Shown here piece after piece: positions 45,679 through 56,120 of a DNA stretch of 64,000 nucleotides (positions are counted from its first letter, which is position 1; every line of letters begins with the position of its first letter). A model generated the notes under the pieces. It made no database searches. It saw only the letters and a program-made list of their open reading frames with translations, and was not told the DNA's origin. The DNA is taken from positions 1 to 64,000 of the forward strand of contig JACOEM010000016.1 of assembly GCA_024998565.1 (NCBI GenBank). Reading direction: 5' to 3'. Both the position numbers and the translations under genes were made by a program. Origin of the DNA: Nitrospira sp. Lineage in GTDB: Bacteria > Nitrospirota > Nitrospiria > Nitrospirales > Nitrospiraceae.

Positions 45679-47109
45679 TCAGCGTGGAGCTTCAAAGAGC
45701 CCGAGTTGGAGTTCTTCCGCCCGGGTAAAGGAGATCGGATATTGTTCGGTAAAGCAGGCATCGCAGTACTGCCCCGGCGTGCCGGGAGCCGCCTTCACCA
45801 TGCCGTCCAGGCTCAAGTAGGCGAGGCTATCCGCGGTGATGTATTTGCGAATCTCTTCGGTGGTGTGACTGGACGCGATCAATTCCTTCTTGGTCGGGGT
45901 ATCAATGCCATAAAAACAGGGTGACACGATCGGCGGAGAACTAATCCGCATATGCACTTCTTTCGCTCCGGCATGACGCAGCATCTTGACGATTTTTCGG
46001 CTCGTCGTTCCCCGAACCAACGAATCGTCTACCACGACGACGCGTTTCCCTTCGAGGACTTCGGGAACGGCATTGAGCTTCACCTTCACCCCGAAGTGAC
46101 GAATTGACTGCTCCGGCTCGATGAAAGTGCGACCCACATAGTGATTCCGTATCAGTCCGGTTTCAAAAGGAAACCCAGACCCTTCCGAATACCCCAACGC
46201 CGCCGGCACCCCTGAATCCGGCACGGGAATCACGATGTCCGCATCAACCCGCGATTCTTTCGCCAATTGCCGTCCGAATGCTTTCCGGATGGAATAGACG
46301 GCTTTGCCTCCAAAAATGCGGCTGTCAGGACGGGCAAAGTAGACATATTCAAACACACACATGGCCGGCTTGGTTTGAGCGAATGGCTTATAACTGGTGA
46401 CGCCCTGATGATCCAGCACCACCAACTCTCCCGGTTCGATCTCCCTTACATATTCGGCATCCAACAGATCGAACGCGCAACTTTCGGAGGCCACGATCCA
46501 GGCGTCACGAAACCGTCCCAGGCACAGGGGGCGGAATCCATGGGGATCGCGCGCGGCGACAATACCCTGATCGGTCATCAGAACCACTGAAAATGCGCCG
46601 CGAACCTGTGTAAGCGAATCGATGACTCGGTCCAGCAGCGTATCCGCCCGTGAATGGGCGATGAGATGGATAATGACTTCCGTGTCGGACGTCGATTGAA
46701 AAATAGCGCCATAGGCTTCCAGTTCACTACGAAGCATGGTGGCATTGATCAAATTCCCGTTGTGCGCCACGGCCAGGTTACCGAAGGCAAAATTGACGCT
46801 CAAAGGTTGCACATTCTTGAGGCCTGCCCCGCCCGCAGTGGAATAACGGTTGTGCCCGATCGCCATCGTGCCGGGCAGACGTGCTAGCGCCTGTTGAGAG
46901 AAAATGTCCGCGACGAGGCCTTGGCCCTTTTCGACATAAAACTGTTCGCCGTCATTGGAGACAATGCCGGACGCTTCCTGTCCGCGATGTTGCAGCGCAT
47001 AGAGACCGAGGTAGGCGAGGTTCGCGGCTTCTTTATGGCCGTAGATACCGAACACGGCACATTCGTCGTGGAACTTATCGGGAGAAATCAGCGGGAGTTC
47101 GTTGGCCAT
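45679..47109 (-). CDS. purF: Amidophosphoribosyltransferase
   Basis: 476 residues. First step of purine synthesis: PRPP plus glutamine to phosphoribosylamine. The N-terminal Ntn glutaminase has its Cys after a short propeptide ([14 protein letters not shown]) and the RHRGQEASG motif (as [13 protein letters not shown]). The PRTase domain has the PRPP loop [18 protein letters not shown]. Cysteines characteristic of the Fe-S type occur at the C-terminus ([14 protein letters not shown] and [13 protein letters not shown]), so it is probably the iron-sulfur form. It lies 12 bases downstream of purL. Confidence 0.96.
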   Translation of the reverse strand: MANELPLISPDKFHDECAVFGIYGHKEAANLAYLGLYALQHRGQEASGIVSNDGEQFYVEKGQGLVADIFSQQALARLPGTMAIGHNRYSTAGGAGLKNVQPLSVNFAFGNLAVAHNGNLINATMLRSELEAYGAIFQSTSDTEVIIHLIAHSRADTLLDRVIDSLTQVRGAFSVVLMTDQGIVAARDPHGFRPLCLGRFRDAWIVASESCAFDLLDAEYVREIEPGELVVLDHQGVTSYKPFAQTKPAMCVFEYVYFARPDSRIFGGKAVYSIRKAFGRQLAKESRVDADIVIPVPDSGVPAALGYSEGSGFPFETGLIRNHYVGRTFIEPEQSIRHFGVKVKLNAVPEVLEGKRVVVVDDSLVRGTTSRKIVKMLRHAGAKEVHMRISSPPIVSPCFYGIDTPTKKELIASSHTTEEIRKYITADSLAYLSLDGMVKAAPGTPGQYCDACFTEQYPISFTRAEELQLGLFEAPR

Positions 47110-47121
47110 GACGTCCGTATC

Positions 47122-49377
47122 CTAGTTCTGACCTAATGCACGAGGGATTGCCAATCCCCAACGGTCATACAGTGCCGTCAATTCGAGATCGATTTTGCAG
47201 CCAGCCGTCCGCTGGTCACCGTCTACTTGAATCACTAACCGGTCACCTCCGACTGTACCGATCCGAGCGGCATGAACACCGGCATCCCAGGCCGCGTTTA
47301 AGACCCGCTCGGCTAGTTCCGCTTTCACGGAGAGCAGAATTCGTGATTGGCTTTCCCCAAAAAGCAACGCGTCTCGACGAAGACCGTCAAGCGGCAATTG
47401 TACCACAGCCCCCAATCGTTGAGCTGAACCCGAGATGCAACACTCCGTGAGCGCCACCGCCAATCCGCCATCGGAACAGTCATGGGCCGACTGCACCCAC
47501 CCCTCGCGGATGAGTCGAATGGTGCAAGCCTGGACGGCCCTTTCGGTATCCAGACTCAGCATAGGCGGCGAACCCTGCTCCCGATGGTGCAAGACCTTCA
47601 GATATTCCGTTCCACCAAGATCTTCACGGGTCTGGCCCAGGAGAATGATCGCATCGCCGGTTTCCTTGAACCACTGCGTCACGGCACGATCGGCCTCTTC
47701 GATCAACCCGACCATTCCGATCATCGGGGTGGGGTAAATCGACAGGTCATTCGTCTCATTGTACAGACTCACGTTGCCGCTCACGATGGGCACATTCAAC
47801 GCCTCGCACGCATCCTTCAGTCCTTCAATCGCAAGTACGAACTGCCACATGACCTCGGGCCGCTGCGGATTGCCGAAATTCAGGCAATCGGTCACGCCGA
47901 TCGGCTCAGCTCCCGAGCAGGCCAGGTTTCGCGCGCATTCCGCAATGGCAATCTTGGCGCCCTCATAAGGATTCAAGAGACAATAGCGCCCGTTGCAATC
48001 AACGGACAACGCCAGCGCCTTATTCGTCCCTTTCACCCGCAACACGGCCGCATCCGACCCCGGACGCACCATCGTATTTGTTCGCACCATGTGGTCATAC
48101 TGCTCGTAGACCCACCGTTTACTGGCAATGGTCGGCGAATCCAGGAGTGCGAGCAATGCAGCATTGGCGTCTTTGACGTCGGGCAGGGCATCGTGATTCA
48201 GCGCCTGCAGCATCTCTTGATAGGCAGGCGGCGAACTCGGCCGATCATACCGGGGCCCCTCGTCGGCCAAAGCCTTGGCTGGAATCTCTGCAACCACTTG
48301 GCCATTCTCTTTGAGGACGACCTTGCCCGTATCCGTCACCCGGCCGATCACCGCCACATCCAGATCCCACTTGCGGCAGATCTCGATCACCTCGTCTTCA
48401 CGGCCGGCCTTCGCCACCATCAACATCCGTTCCTGGGATTCCGAGAGCATGATCTCGTAGGGCGTCATCCCCGGTTCACGACGCGGCACATCTGCCAATT
48501 CCAACTCCACGCCCGTACCTTCTCGCGAGGCCATTTCGCAGGCCGAACTCGTCAAACCGGCAGCGCCCATGTCTTGAATGCCGACCAGGCAATCACCGGC
48601 CATCAGTTCCAAACAGGCTTCGAGCAACAGCTTCTCAGTAAACGGGTCACCGACCTGTACCGTCGGACGCTTCTGAGCGGCTTGTTCATCGAACGAGTCC
48701 GAGGCCATCGTCGCGCCGTGAATCCCGTCACGCCCGGTCTTCGAACCGAAATAGATCACCGGGTTCCCGACGCCGGCCGCCTTACCCAGAAAAATCTTGT
48801 CCTTCTTCGCAATGCCCAGGCAGAACACATTCACCAGAGGATTCAGGGCATAAATGTCGTTGAAGACGACTTCTCCGCCGACGGTGGGCACCCCCATGCA
48901 GTTGCCGTAACCGGCAATACCCGACACAACACCCTTAAGCAGAAGGCGGGTATTCGCATTATCCAATCCACCGAATCGCAGCGAGTTCAACAACGCAATC
49001 GGCCTGGCGCCCATCGTAAAAATATCGCGTAGAATTCCGCCCACCCCCGTCGCCGCCCCCTGGTAGGGCTCAATGAAAGAGGGATGGTTGTGAGACTCCA
49101 TCTTGAACACCGCGCACAGACCATCTCCAATATCGACCGCGCCAGCATTTTCGCCTGGCCCCTGAACCACGCGCGGCCCCGTCGTCGGCAACTTCTTCAG
49201 GTGGATGCGGGAGCTCTTGTACGAGCAATGTTCGCTCCACATGGCCGAGAACATGCCCAGTTCGGTCCAGTTGGGTTCTCGCCCCAAGATCTCCAGGATC
49301 TTCTTATATTCGTCATCGCTCAGCTTATGCTGTTCGAGGATGGCTTTGGTAATGACCAGTGCGTTCATGAATGACAC
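47122..49377 (-). CDS. purL: Phosphoribosylformylglycinamidine synthase, PurL subunit
   Basis: 751 residues, the small PurL type that needs PurS and PurQ, both encoded upstream. Signatures: [22 protein letters not shown] (key part [14 protein letters not shown]), [20 protein letters not shown], and [15 protein letters not shown]. It carries out the ATP-dependent fourth step of purine synthesis. The start is GTG 49377; ATG 49368 is the alternative. It is followed by purF after 12 bases. Confidence 0.96.
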   Translation of the reverse strand: MSFMNALVITKAILEQHKLSDDEYKKILEILGREPNWTELGMFSAMWSEHCSYKSSRIHLKKLPTTGPRVVQGPGENAGAVDIGDGLCAVFKMESHNHPSFIEPYQGAATGVGGILRDIFTMGARPIALLNSLRFGGLDNANTRLLLKGVVSGIAGYGNCMGVPTVGGEVVFNDIYALNPLVNVFCLGIAKKDKIFLGKAAGVGNPVIYFGSKTGRDGIHGATMASDSFDEQAAQKRPTVQVGDPFTEKLLLEACLELMAGDCLVGIQDMGAAGLTSSACEMASREGTGVELELADVPRREPGMTPYEIMLSESQERMLMVAKAGREDEVIEICRKWDLDVAVIGRVTDTGKVVLKENGQVVAEIPAKALADEGPRYDRPSSPPAYQEMLQALNHDALPDVKDANAALLALLDSPTIASKRWVYEQYDHMVRTNTMVRPGSDAAVLRVKGTNKALALSVDCNGRYCLLNPYEGAKIAIAECARNLACSGAEPIGVTDCLNFGNPQRPEVMWQFVLAIEGLKDACEALNVPIVSGNVSLYNETNDLSIYPTPMIGMVGLIEEADRAVTQWFKETGDAIILLGQTREDLGGTEYLKVLHHREQGSPPMLSLDTERAVQACTIRLIREGWVQSAHDCSDGGLAVALTECCISGSAQRLGAVVQLPLDGLRRDALLFGESQSRILLSVKAELAERVLNAAWDAGVHAARIGTVGGDRLVIQVDGDQRTAGCKIDLELTALYDRWGLAIPRALGQN

Positions 49378-49436
49378 ATTCTCGATCGTAGGGGGTTACC
49401 GACAGTTCCGGCACGGCTGCTCACGCGAACCGGCCG

Positions 49437-50159
49437 TCATACTCCGATCAACTTGGATTGCAATTCAGGCTTGCCGAACGAGCTCAACATCGACTGAAAG
49501 ATCAGCCGACCATCTTCATTGCCCAATATCGATTCCGCACTGCGTTCGGGATGCGGCATCATGCCCAGCACATTTCCGTCCGCATTCATGATCCCGGCGA
49601 TGTTGTCCAGCGACCCGTTCGGGTTCGCATCGGGCGTTACCTTGCCGTCTGCCGTGCAGTAGCGAAAGAGCACTTGTGCATTGGCTTTAATGCCGCCGAG
49701 CGTGACCGGATCAGTGTAATAGTTGCCGTCGGCATGCGCGATGGGAATCTTCAGCACCTGGCCGGACTCGCATTGATTCGTAAACCGTGTCGCCGCGTTT
49801 TCCACCTTCACGTAGACGTCTTTGCAGATAAAATTGAGCGAGGTGTTGCGCAACATCACACCTGGCAGGAGACCAGCCTCCAGCAAAATCTGGAACCCAT
49901 TGCAGATGCCGATGACCAGGCCACCCTTATTCGCAAAGGCCTTCACGGCTCCCATCACCGGAGAAAACCGCGCGATGGCGCCGGTCCGCAAATAATCCCC
50001 GTAGGAAAACCCGCCCGGCAGCACGATCGCATCGAGCCCCGCGAGCAGAGTTTCCTTATGCCAGATCATCTCCACATACTGGCCGAGCACATCCTTGAAG
50101 ATATACTGGCAGTCGTGATCGCAATTACTGCCGGGAAATACCACCACGCCGATTTTCAT
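49437..50159 (-). CDS. purQ: Phosphoribosylformylglycinamidine synthase, PurQ glutaminase
   Basis: 240 residues, class I glutamine amidotransferase giving ammonia to PurL. It begins [15 protein letters not shown], has the nucleophile Cys in [17 protein letters not shown] and the His/Glu dyad in [13 protein letters not shown] 50159 makes the standard N-terminus; the in-frame GTG at 50174 only adds residues. It lies between purS and purL in the normal order S-Q-L. Confidence 0.96.
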   Translation of the reverse strand: MKIGVVVFPGSNCDHDCQYIFKDVLGQYVEMIWHKETLLAGLDAIVLPGGFSYGDYLRTGAIARFSPVMGAVKAFANKGGLVIGICNGFQILLEAGLLPGVMLRNTSLNFICKDVYVKVENAATRFTNQCESGQVLKIPIAHADGNYYTDPVTLGGIKANAQVLFRYCTADGKVTPDANPNGSLDNIAGIMNADGNVLGMMPHPERSAESILGNEDGRLIFQSMLSSFGKPELQSKLIGV

Positions 50160-50253
50160 TTCACTCACCCTCACCTATCGCAGTGCGATGGTAGGATCTG
50201 GTTTTACTGCGCGCGTTGCGCGAGCACAAAGCAGGTCCTGCCGTCGCGCTGCC

Positions 50254-50493
50254 TCACTGCAACTCGTACTGATAATCCTCGATCACCGTATTCGCCAGCA
50301 ATTTTTCACACATCTGCTTCACCTGGGCATCCGCCTTGGCGAGGTCCGGTTCGTTCACGTCCACTTCCATGTACTTGCCGACTCGCACGTTTCCCGCATT
50401 CTTAAACCCGAGGGAGTCCAGCGCATGTTCGATCGCCTTCCCCTGCGGGTCGAGAATTCCCTGCTTCAGCGTCACATGAATCTTGGCTTTCAT
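50254..50493 (-). CDS. purS: Phosphoribosylformylglycinamidine synthase, PurS subunit
   Basis: 79 residues, the length of PurS, which channels ammonia between PurQ and PurL. It begins MKAKIHVTLKQGILDPQGKA, then ALDSLGFKNAGNVRVGKYMEV and the C-terminal MCEKLLANTVIEDYQ. ATG 50493 overlaps the stop of the upstream membrane gene by four bases (ATGA), so expression is coupled to it. Confidence 0.95.
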   Translation of the reverse strand: MKAKIHVTLKQGILDPQGKAIEHALDSLGFKNAGNVRVGKYMEVDVNEPDLAKADAQVKQMCEKLLANTVIEDYQYELQ

Positions 50494-50717
50494 TGTGCTT
50501 TTCCCACTTCCTGCTGTGCTTTGCCGACCTTCTGCACGTACCTCCGGATCCAAAAGATCACGCCGATGGTCCCGAGCCCTGCCAGCGACATCAAGACAAA
50601 CGCCCAGCGCCAGGGCGATTCCTTGAGGTGATAGGCCATCAACGCCACCGTGGCCGCCCACACCAGAATCGCCGCCACCAGACCATAGTTCAAAAACAAC
50701 TGGAGAAACCGGTTCAT
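50490..50717 (-). CDS. Small two-helix membrane protein in the purine operon
   Basis: 75 residues with two transmembrane helices (YGLVAAILVWAATVALMAY and WAFVLMSLAGLGTIGVIFWI) and a basic, Gln/Lys-rich tail (RRYVQKVGKAQQEVGKAQ) facing the cytoplasm. It is seven bases downstream of purC and overlaps purS by four. The fixed position suggests co-translation with PurS; a role in purine synthesis is not established. Family not recognised. Confidence 0.6.
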   Translation of the reverse strand: MNRFLQLFLNYGLVAAILVWAATVALMAYHLKESPWRWAFVLMSLAGLGTIGVIFWIRRYVQKVGKAQQEVGKAQ

Positions 50718-50724
50718 GCCGCCT

Positions 50725-51438
50725 TTATTCGCACACCCGCTTCAACACTTCCTGATAGGCCTCTTCGATTTTCCCCAAATCCTTCCGAAACCGGTCCTTG
50801 TCCATCGACTCTTTGGTCGTCTGGTCCCAGAACCGGCAGGTATCGGGAGAAATTTCGTCGGCGAGGATGAGTCGGTTATGAAACACACCGAACTCCAGCT
50901 TGAAATCGACGAGCATCATCCGGCGTTCTCTGAAGAACGGCAACAACACGGCATTGATTTTGTGGCCAAGCTCACGCATCTCCCGCAGCACGGCCGGAGT
51001 CGCCACATTCAATAGGCGCAAGTGATCGTCGTTCACGAGCGGATCGCCCAAGGCATCGTCTTTGTAATAAAACTCGATGATCGCCGGGTCGATGGCCGCG
51101 CCTTCTTTGAGACCCAGCCGCTTCGCAAGGCTCCCCGCGATGACGTTCCGCACCACCACTTCGACCGGCACAATCGTCACTCGCTTGGTGAGCATCTCAC
51201 GGTCGCTGACGCGTTCGATGAAATGCGTCGAGATCCCCTGCTGTTCGAGAAGCTGGAACAGCCGCTCCGAGACCTTGTTGTTGACCACCCCTTTATCGAC
51301 GATGGTCCCGCGCTTCTGCGCATTGAAGGCCGTGGCGTCGTCCTTGAAATACTGCAATACCTGATCCGGCCGTTCAGTCGTGAAAATCTTCTTAGCCTTG
51401 CCCTCATAAATCATCGTGCCTGCTGGTTCGACGGTCAT
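50725..51438 (-). CDS. purC: SAICAR synthase
   Basis: 237 residues. It joins aspartate to CAIR in purine synthesis. Conserved parts: YEGKAKKIF, KDDATAFNAQKRG, the VVPVEVVVRNVIAGSLAKRLG segment (as IVPVEVVVRNVIAGSLA), KLEFGVF and ISPDTCRFWD. Length matches bacterial PurC. It is located downstream of cld, 15 bases away, and upstream of the small membrane gene. Confidence 0.96.
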   Translation of the reverse strand: MTVEPAGTMIYEGKAKKIFTTERPDQVLQYFKDDATAFNAQKRGTIVDKGVVNNKVSERLFQLLEQQGISTHFIERVSDREMLTKRVTIVPVEVVVRNVIAGSLAKRLGLKEGAAIDPAIIEFYYKDDALGDPLVNDDHLRLLNVATPAVLREMRELGHKINAVLLPFFRERRMMLVDFKLEFGVFHNRLILADEISPDTCRFWDQTTKESMDKDRFRKDLGKIEEAYQEVLKRVCE

Positions 51439-51453
51439 CCCTCTCTCCTTCGA

Positions 51454-52248
51454 CTACTGTGCGAACTTTTCCAGGATCTCATCCAGCGGACTCATCGTGC
51501 CCAACAGGGTCGGATGTCCGAAGCGTCGATTGTGGCGGAATTCCTTCACCTGCTGCAGCGCCCGCACCAGATTGTGAAAGTCCTCCAACTTTTCGGTCTC
51601 AAAATAGGTGATGAAATCGACGTCGTCGAAACCCGTTGAGTGATACAGTTTCCGTTTCACCGTCTTGAGATAGGGAAGCGCCGCCTGCGTATGCTCCTGC
51701 ATCAGGGCGGTCCGTGACTCCTGGTCCAACCCCCACCATTCCGCGTCCTTTTTGATGGGAATCACAATTGCGTACGGCCTGGAACCGGATTCGCCGTTCA
51801 CCTGTAACTCTGTCTTCATGGATTCAGGGAAGCCGGCAACGTAGGTCGGCTTCTTGCTCAGGCCATGCAGCAATCCGCCTGTGGTGAGATGTCGCCCCAA
51901 TCGCGTCCCCATGAAGGCTGACAGAAACTGTTGGGTGTCGGACAAGGTCCGGGCATGTATCCGGAACATGAGATCGGCATGGTCGGATAGCCCCCGGAGC
52001 AGATAGGACTCGACCAAAATCTTGCCGGACCACTGCTCGACTAATCCCTTAACCTCCGCCACCGAAATGACGCGCGACTCGCCCGGGAGGTCCCACCAAT
52101 CATGGTCCATCTGGAAGGTCGCAAATGTGCCGTATACCCCAGGCTCTGTGAGAAGCTTCTCGCGATCGGCTGCGGGAGCAGGCCAAACCGCGGCCAGCAC
52201 CAACAGACCGGCCAAGAGCCCGATTCGTGCTGTCGACCGCAGGCTCAT
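51454..52248 (-). CDS. cld: Chlorite dismutase, periplasmic
   Basis: 264 residues: a signal peptide (ARIGLLAGLLVLAAVWPAPAA) and a mature chain of about 238. Heme b enzyme turning chlorite into chloride and oxygen. Counting the mature protein as in the studied N. defluvii enzyme gives proximal His160 (LMQEHTQ), distal Arg173 (KTVKRK) and Glu210 (QVKEF), as in the active pentameric clade. ATG 52248 follows GGAGG and overlaps the purB stop (ATGA); the longer frame to 52434 is a shadow of purB. Detoxification of chlorite is the tested activity of the family; the in vivo role in Nitrospira remains open. Confidence 0.95.
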   Translation of the reverse strand: MSLRSTARIGLLAGLLVLAAVWPAPAADREKLLTEPGVYGTFATFQMDHDWWDLPGESRVISVAEVKGLVEQWSGKILVESYLLRGLSDHADLMFRIHARTLSDTQQFLSAFMGTRLGRHLTTGGLLHGLSKKPTYVAGFPESMKTELQVNGESGSRPYAIVIPIKKDAEWWGLDQESRTALMQEHTQAALPYLKTVKRKLYHSTGFDDVDFITYFETEKLEDFHNLVRALQQVKEFRHNRRFGHPTLLGTMSPLDEILEKFAQ

Positions 52249-53579
52249 GCCCGTTTCCTCCGTCGTCTGGCGGACGAAGCACCGCTCGCCCCAAACACCC
52301 GGCGGAAGACTTGGTCGAGATGCCGCAAGTAATAGGCCGGATCGAAACAGGCCGTGATTTCGTGCGGCTTCAAGTGAGTCGTGATGAACGGATCGCGAGC
52401 GACCAGTTCTTGAAACCCGACCCCGCCTTTCCAAGCCGTCATCGCATTGCGCTGGACGGCTTCGTAGGACTCTTTGCGCTGGGCGCCCTTATCGATCAAG
52501 GCCAGCAGCAGTCGCTGCGAATAGACCAGGCCTCCGGTCAGATCGAGGTTGCGTTGCATCCGCTCGGGATACACGATCAGATTCTTCACCAGGTCGGTCA
52601 CGCGGGCCAACATGTAATCAACCAGAATGGTGCTGTCCGGCATGATCACCCGCTCCACCGAGGAGTGGCTGATATCACGCTCATGCCACAGGGCCACGTT
52701 CTCCAGCGCGGCCAGGCTATTGCCGCGTACCAGGCGCGCCAGACCGCACAGATTTTCCGACGCGATCGGATTGCGCTTGTGGGGCATCGCCGATGACCCC
52801 TTCTGTCCGGCGGAGAAATATTCTTCCGCCTCCAGCACCTCCGTGCGCTGCAGATGACGAATTTCGGTGGCGATTTTTTCAATGGTCGCGGCCAACAGCG
52901 CCAGCGCGGAGGCATAGGCCGCATGCCGGTCGCGCTGCACAATCTGGTTGGACACCGGATCCGACGCGAGCCCCATCTTGGCGCAGACATACTCTTCAAT
53001 TTCAGGGCCTTGATGCGCGAAGGTGCCCATCGCGCCCGAGAGCTTGCCGACGGCGATATCCTTGCGTGCCGCTTCGAGGCGCGTCCGGTGCCGGCAGGCC
53101 TCCTCATACCAAATCGCCAACTTGAACCCGAACGACACCGGCTCGCCATGAATGCCGTGCGACCGGCCGACCATCACCGTATGGCGATGCTCGAGTGCCC
53201 GTTTCTTCAGCACAGCAATCAACTCATTGAGATCCTCGAGAATCAGATCGAGCGCTTCGGTCATCTGCACGGCCAGCGACGTATCGACGATGTCCGATGA
53301 GGTGAGCCCCATGTGCAGGAACCGGTGCTCAGGTCCGACCGAATCCATCAGTGATTCGAGGAACGCGATCACATCGTGTTTCGTGACCTTTTCGATCTCA
53401 GCGATGCGCGCCACATCGATCTTGGCCTTCTTGCGAATTCTCGAGCTGGTCCCGCGCGGAATCTGCCCGCCACGCTCAAACGCGGCGCAGGCCTGTAACT
53501 CCACTTCCAGCCAGATTTCATATTTATGCTGAAGGTCCCAGATGGCACTCATCTGCGGACGGGTATATCGATCGATCAT
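52245..53579 (-). CDS. purB: Adenylosuccinate lyase
   Basis: 444 residues. It acts in both the SAICAR and adenylosuccinate steps. Fumarase/aspartase superfamily motifs: HMGLTSSDIVDTSLAVQM, the His in GRSHGIHGEPVSFG, and the signature loop GQKGSSAMPHKRNPIASE. C-terminal extension is short and basic (SSARRRRKRA), and its final codons carry the ribosome site for cld, with which the stop overlaps. It is 75 bases downstream of nusB. Confidence 0.96.
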   Translation of the reverse strand: MIDRYTRPQMSAIWDLQHKYEIWLEVELQACAAFERGGQIPRGTSSRIRKKAKIDVARIAEIEKVTKHDVIAFLESLMDSVGPEHRFLHMGLTSSDIVDTSLAVQMTEALDLILEDLNELIAVLKKRALEHRHTVMVGRSHGIHGEPVSFGFKLAIWYEEACRHRTRLEAARKDIAVGKLSGAMGTFAHQGPEIEEYVCAKMGLASDPVSNQIVQRDRHAAYASALALLAATIEKIATEIRHLQRTEVLEAEEYFSAGQKGSSAMPHKRNPIASENLCGLARLVRGNSLAALENVALWHERDISHSSVERVIMPDSTILVDYMLARVTDLVKNLIVYPERMQRNLDLTGGLVYSQRLLLALIDKGAQRKESYEAVQRNAMTAWKGGVGFQELVARDPFITTHLKPHEITACFDPAYYLRHLDQVFRRVFGASGASSARRRRKRA

Positions 53580-53655
53580 CTCTTCCTCGTTGTTCGTCGC
53601 TCGTGACGCGTCGTTCGCTTAGGCAATCCAGAGGGGATGTCCCTCGAAAAACGTT

Positions 53656-54129
53656 TCACGTTTCACGCTTTACGCTGCTGTCGCTGCCCACCACCGGCAA
53701 TTCGGGAAACGCCCGCTTCCGTTCCAACCGTGCATCCGACCCGAGCACCTTGTCGAGAATGCCGTTCACGAATTTGGAGGCCTCTTCGTCGCCGAAACTC
53801 TTGGCCAGCTCGATCGCCTCATTCAGCGTGACCTTGGCCGGCACCTCCGGCACATGCAGCAATTCAAAACAGCCCATGCGGAGAATATTGCGGTCGATGA
53901 TCGGCATCCGGCTGACCTTCCAGTTGGTCGCATAGGTCCCGATCAGCGCGTCCAGTTCCTTTTTGTTGGCCCGGACGCCGGATACCAATCGCTCCGCGAA
54001 CACACGCAACTCCTCAGCCAAGGGATACTGAATCCAGAAATCGTCCAGCCAGGGACCCGCCTGGCCGTGAATATCGTATTGAAAGAGAATCTGTACCGCC
54101 CGTTCACGGGCTTGATGTCGAGAGGCCAT
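53656..54129 (-). CDS. nusB: Transcription antitermination factor NusB
   Basis: 157 residues, all-helical. It binds boxA RNA with S10 to allow processive rRNA transcription. Motifs: [20 protein letters not shown], the central [14 protein letters not shown], and [42 protein letters not shown] (shown in part by [15 protein letters not shown] and [11 protein letters not shown]). It is 13 bases after ribH, a very common bacterial gene pair. Confidence 0.95.
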   Translation of the reverse strand: MASRHQARERAVQILFQYDIHGQAGPWLDDFWIQYPLAEELRVFAERLVSGVRANKKELDALIGTYATNWKVSRMPIIDRNILRMGCFELLHVPEVPAKVTLNEAIELAKSFGDEEASKFVNGILDKVLGSDARLERKRAFPELPVVGSDSSVKRET

Positions 54130-54142
54130 AGTGCAACGCCGG

Positions 54143-54685
54143 TCAGCGTTTCGGCCTCGCTGCCGATCGCCCGGCTCGTCGTGACGGGGCAGCCGGCTGC
54201 GGCGTCTCCCCGCTTCCTTCCTTTTTGAGCAATCGCATCACATTGACCATTTCGATCGCCGTTTTCGCCGCATCGGCGCCGCGATTCAACTTATCGGGGT
54301 CGGCGCGCTCAATGGCCTGAGCCACGGTATCGGTGGTGAGGACGCCGAAGATGACCGGGATATTCGAATCCATCGAGGCTTGTAGAATCCCTCGACTGAC
54401 TTCGGCACTGATGTACTCGAAATGCGGCGTATCACCACGGATCACTGCGCCGAGACAAATCACCGCATCGAATCGACCGGACCGGGCAAGCTGGCGGGCC
54501 ACGAGGGGAATTTCAAACGCGCCCGGCACCCGTACCACCTCGATGGCCTCATCCGTCACGCCGGCCTTCGTCAGTGCCTTCACGCACTCCGTTAGCAACC
54601 GGCTGGTGACAAACTTATTAAATTTGCTCGCCACGATGCCGAACGTCAGCCCCGTGGCGTCTTGGGAACCCTTGCGAAGCTTCAT
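54143..54685 (-). CDS. ribH: 6,7-dimethyl-8-ribityllumazine synthase
   Basis: 180 residues. It condenses 5-amino-6-ribitylaminouracil with dihydroxybutanone phosphate in riboflavin synthesis. Motifs: [54 protein letters not shown] and [20 protein letters not shown]. The C-terminal about 20 residues form a basic Pro/Arg tail. It is followed by nusB. The 161 bases upstream (54686-54846) show no FMN-riboswitch signature. Confidence 0.95.
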   Translation of the reverse strand: MKLRKGSQDATGLTFGIVASKFNKFVTSRLLTECVKALTKAGVTDEAIEVVRVPGAFEIPLVARQLARSGRFDAVICLGAVIRGDTPHFEYISAEVSRGILQASMDSNIPVIFGVLTTDTVAQAIERADPDKLNRGADAAKTAIEMVNVMRLLKKEGSGETPQPAAPSRRAGRSAARPKR

Positions 54686-54846
54686 GGGATGAGATAACGA
54701 GTCAGACGTCTCATGGACTGTGTGCGCCGAATAAGGAGGGGGATCATACCTGGAAACGCCCTCAAATGGCTACACGTTTCAGGCCGTCGGCGCACGCATC
54801 TTTCCCACACGAGGATGACTCAGGATTGAGACCGGCTGGAGCGACA

Positions 54847-56055
54847 CTAGACCTTTTTCAAAAGGTGGCCGAGCTTGGCTTTTTTGGTGCGGAGATATTT
54901 TTCGTTGTCGGCGCGGGGCGCGATCTCAATCGGCACCCGTTCGACCACCTTCAGGCCGTAGCCTTCGATGCCGACGATCTTGCGGGGATTGTTGGTAATC
55001 AGGCGGATGCGATGCAACCCAAGCTGCACGAGGATCTGGGCGCCGACGCCATAGTCGCGCAGATCGGCCTTAAATCCGAGCTGGAGATTCGCTTCGACGG
55101 TATCGCTGCCGGAATCCTGCAGACCATAGGCACGGATCTTATTCAGCAGACCGATCCCGCGCCCCTCTTGATTGAGATAGAGCAACACGCCCCGGCCGTC
55201 CTTCTGAATGATCTCCATCGCCCGATGGAGTTGCTCACGACAGTCGCACCGCAACGACCCCAGCACATCCGCCGTCAGACAACCGGAATGGACTCGGACC
55301 AGCATCGGCGTCTCGGCATCCACCCGGCCTTTCACCAGCGCAATGTGGGTCGCGCCGTCGATATCGTTCTCGAACGCAATCGCTTCAAAATCGCCGAAGG
55401 TGGTGGGGAGCAAGGCACTGGCCGCTCGGCGCACGAACGTCTCACGATGCATGCGGTACTCGATCAACGCCTTGATCGTGACCATTTTCAGCTTATGCCG
55501 CTTGGCAAACTTGGTCAGTTCCGGCACACGCGCCATCGTGCCGTCTTCATTCATGATCTCGCAGATGACGCCCGCGGGGTACAGTCCGGCCAATCGCGCC
55601 AGGTCCACCGACCCTTCCGTCTGCCCCGCGCGCCGAAGCACCCCGCCGACTTGCGACTTGAGCGGGAAAATATGACCGGGACGGGCAAGGTCGGCCGGGG
55701 CAGAACGGGGATCGATCGCCACATGAATAGTCGTGGCACGATCGGCCGCCGAAATCCCGGTGGTAATCCCTTTGCGAGCGTCGATGGAAACCGTGAACGC
55801 GGTGCCGAACGTAGCCGTGTTCTCAGCCGCCTGCGGCGTCAATTGTAATTCCTCAACACGCTCCGGAGTCAGCGCCAGACAGATGAGGCCACGGGCATGT
55901 TTGGCCATGAAGTTGACGGCGTGCGGCGTGACCTTGCCGGCCGCCATCACAAGATCGCCCTCGTTTTCACGATCTTCGTCATCGACGAGGATGATGAACT
56001 TCCCCTTCTTGATATCCTTGATCGCGTCTTCGATCGAATTAAACGGTGTCGCCAT
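54847..56055 (-). CDS. ribBA: Bifunctional DHBP synthase / GTP cyclohydrolase II
   Basis: 402 residues. The N-terminal RibB half contains [19 protein letters not shown] and [21 protein letters not shown]. The C-terminal RibA half contains the zinc cysteines in [39 protein letters not shown] and [15 protein letters not shown]. Both halves look catalytically complete. It supplies two riboflavin precursors; ribH is next downstream. The gap to narK upstream is 65 bases. Confidence 0.95.
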   Translation of the reverse strand: MATPFNSIEDAIKDIKKGKFIILVDDEDRENEGDLVMAAGKVTPHAVNFMAKHARGLICLALTPERVEELQLTPQAAENTATFGTAFTVSIDARKGITTGISAADRATTIHVAIDPRSAPADLARPGHIFPLKSQVGGVLRRAGQTEGSVDLARLAGLYPAGVICEIMNEDGTMARVPELTKFAKRHKLKMVTIKALIEYRMHRETFVRRAASALLPTTFGDFEAIAFENDIDGATHIALVKGRVDAETPMLVRVHSGCLTADVLGSLRCDCREQLHRAMEIIQKDGRGVLLYLNQEGRGIGLLNKIRAYGLQDSGSDTVEANLQLGFKADLRDYGVGAQILVQLGLHRIRLITNNPRKIVGIEGYGLKVVERVPIEIAPRADNEKYLRTKKAKLGHLLKKV

Positions 56056-56120
56056 AATCCCTCGATGGTGCAGGCCAGCCTGCTTCGGTGGCCCAGCTAA
56101 CTCTTTTCAAACCACCCCTG

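Noticed and set aside
45679..47109. purF as the missing lasso cyclase
   Set aside because: It shares the Ntn glutaminase half with asparagine synthetase but has a PRTase domain and complete PurF motifs.
47482..49032. 516-codon plus-strand frame opposite purL
   Set aside because: GC-rich antisense shadow of an intact conserved gene.
54686..54846. FMN riboswitch before ribH
   Set aside because: The conserved RFN helices and sequence boxes are not visible.
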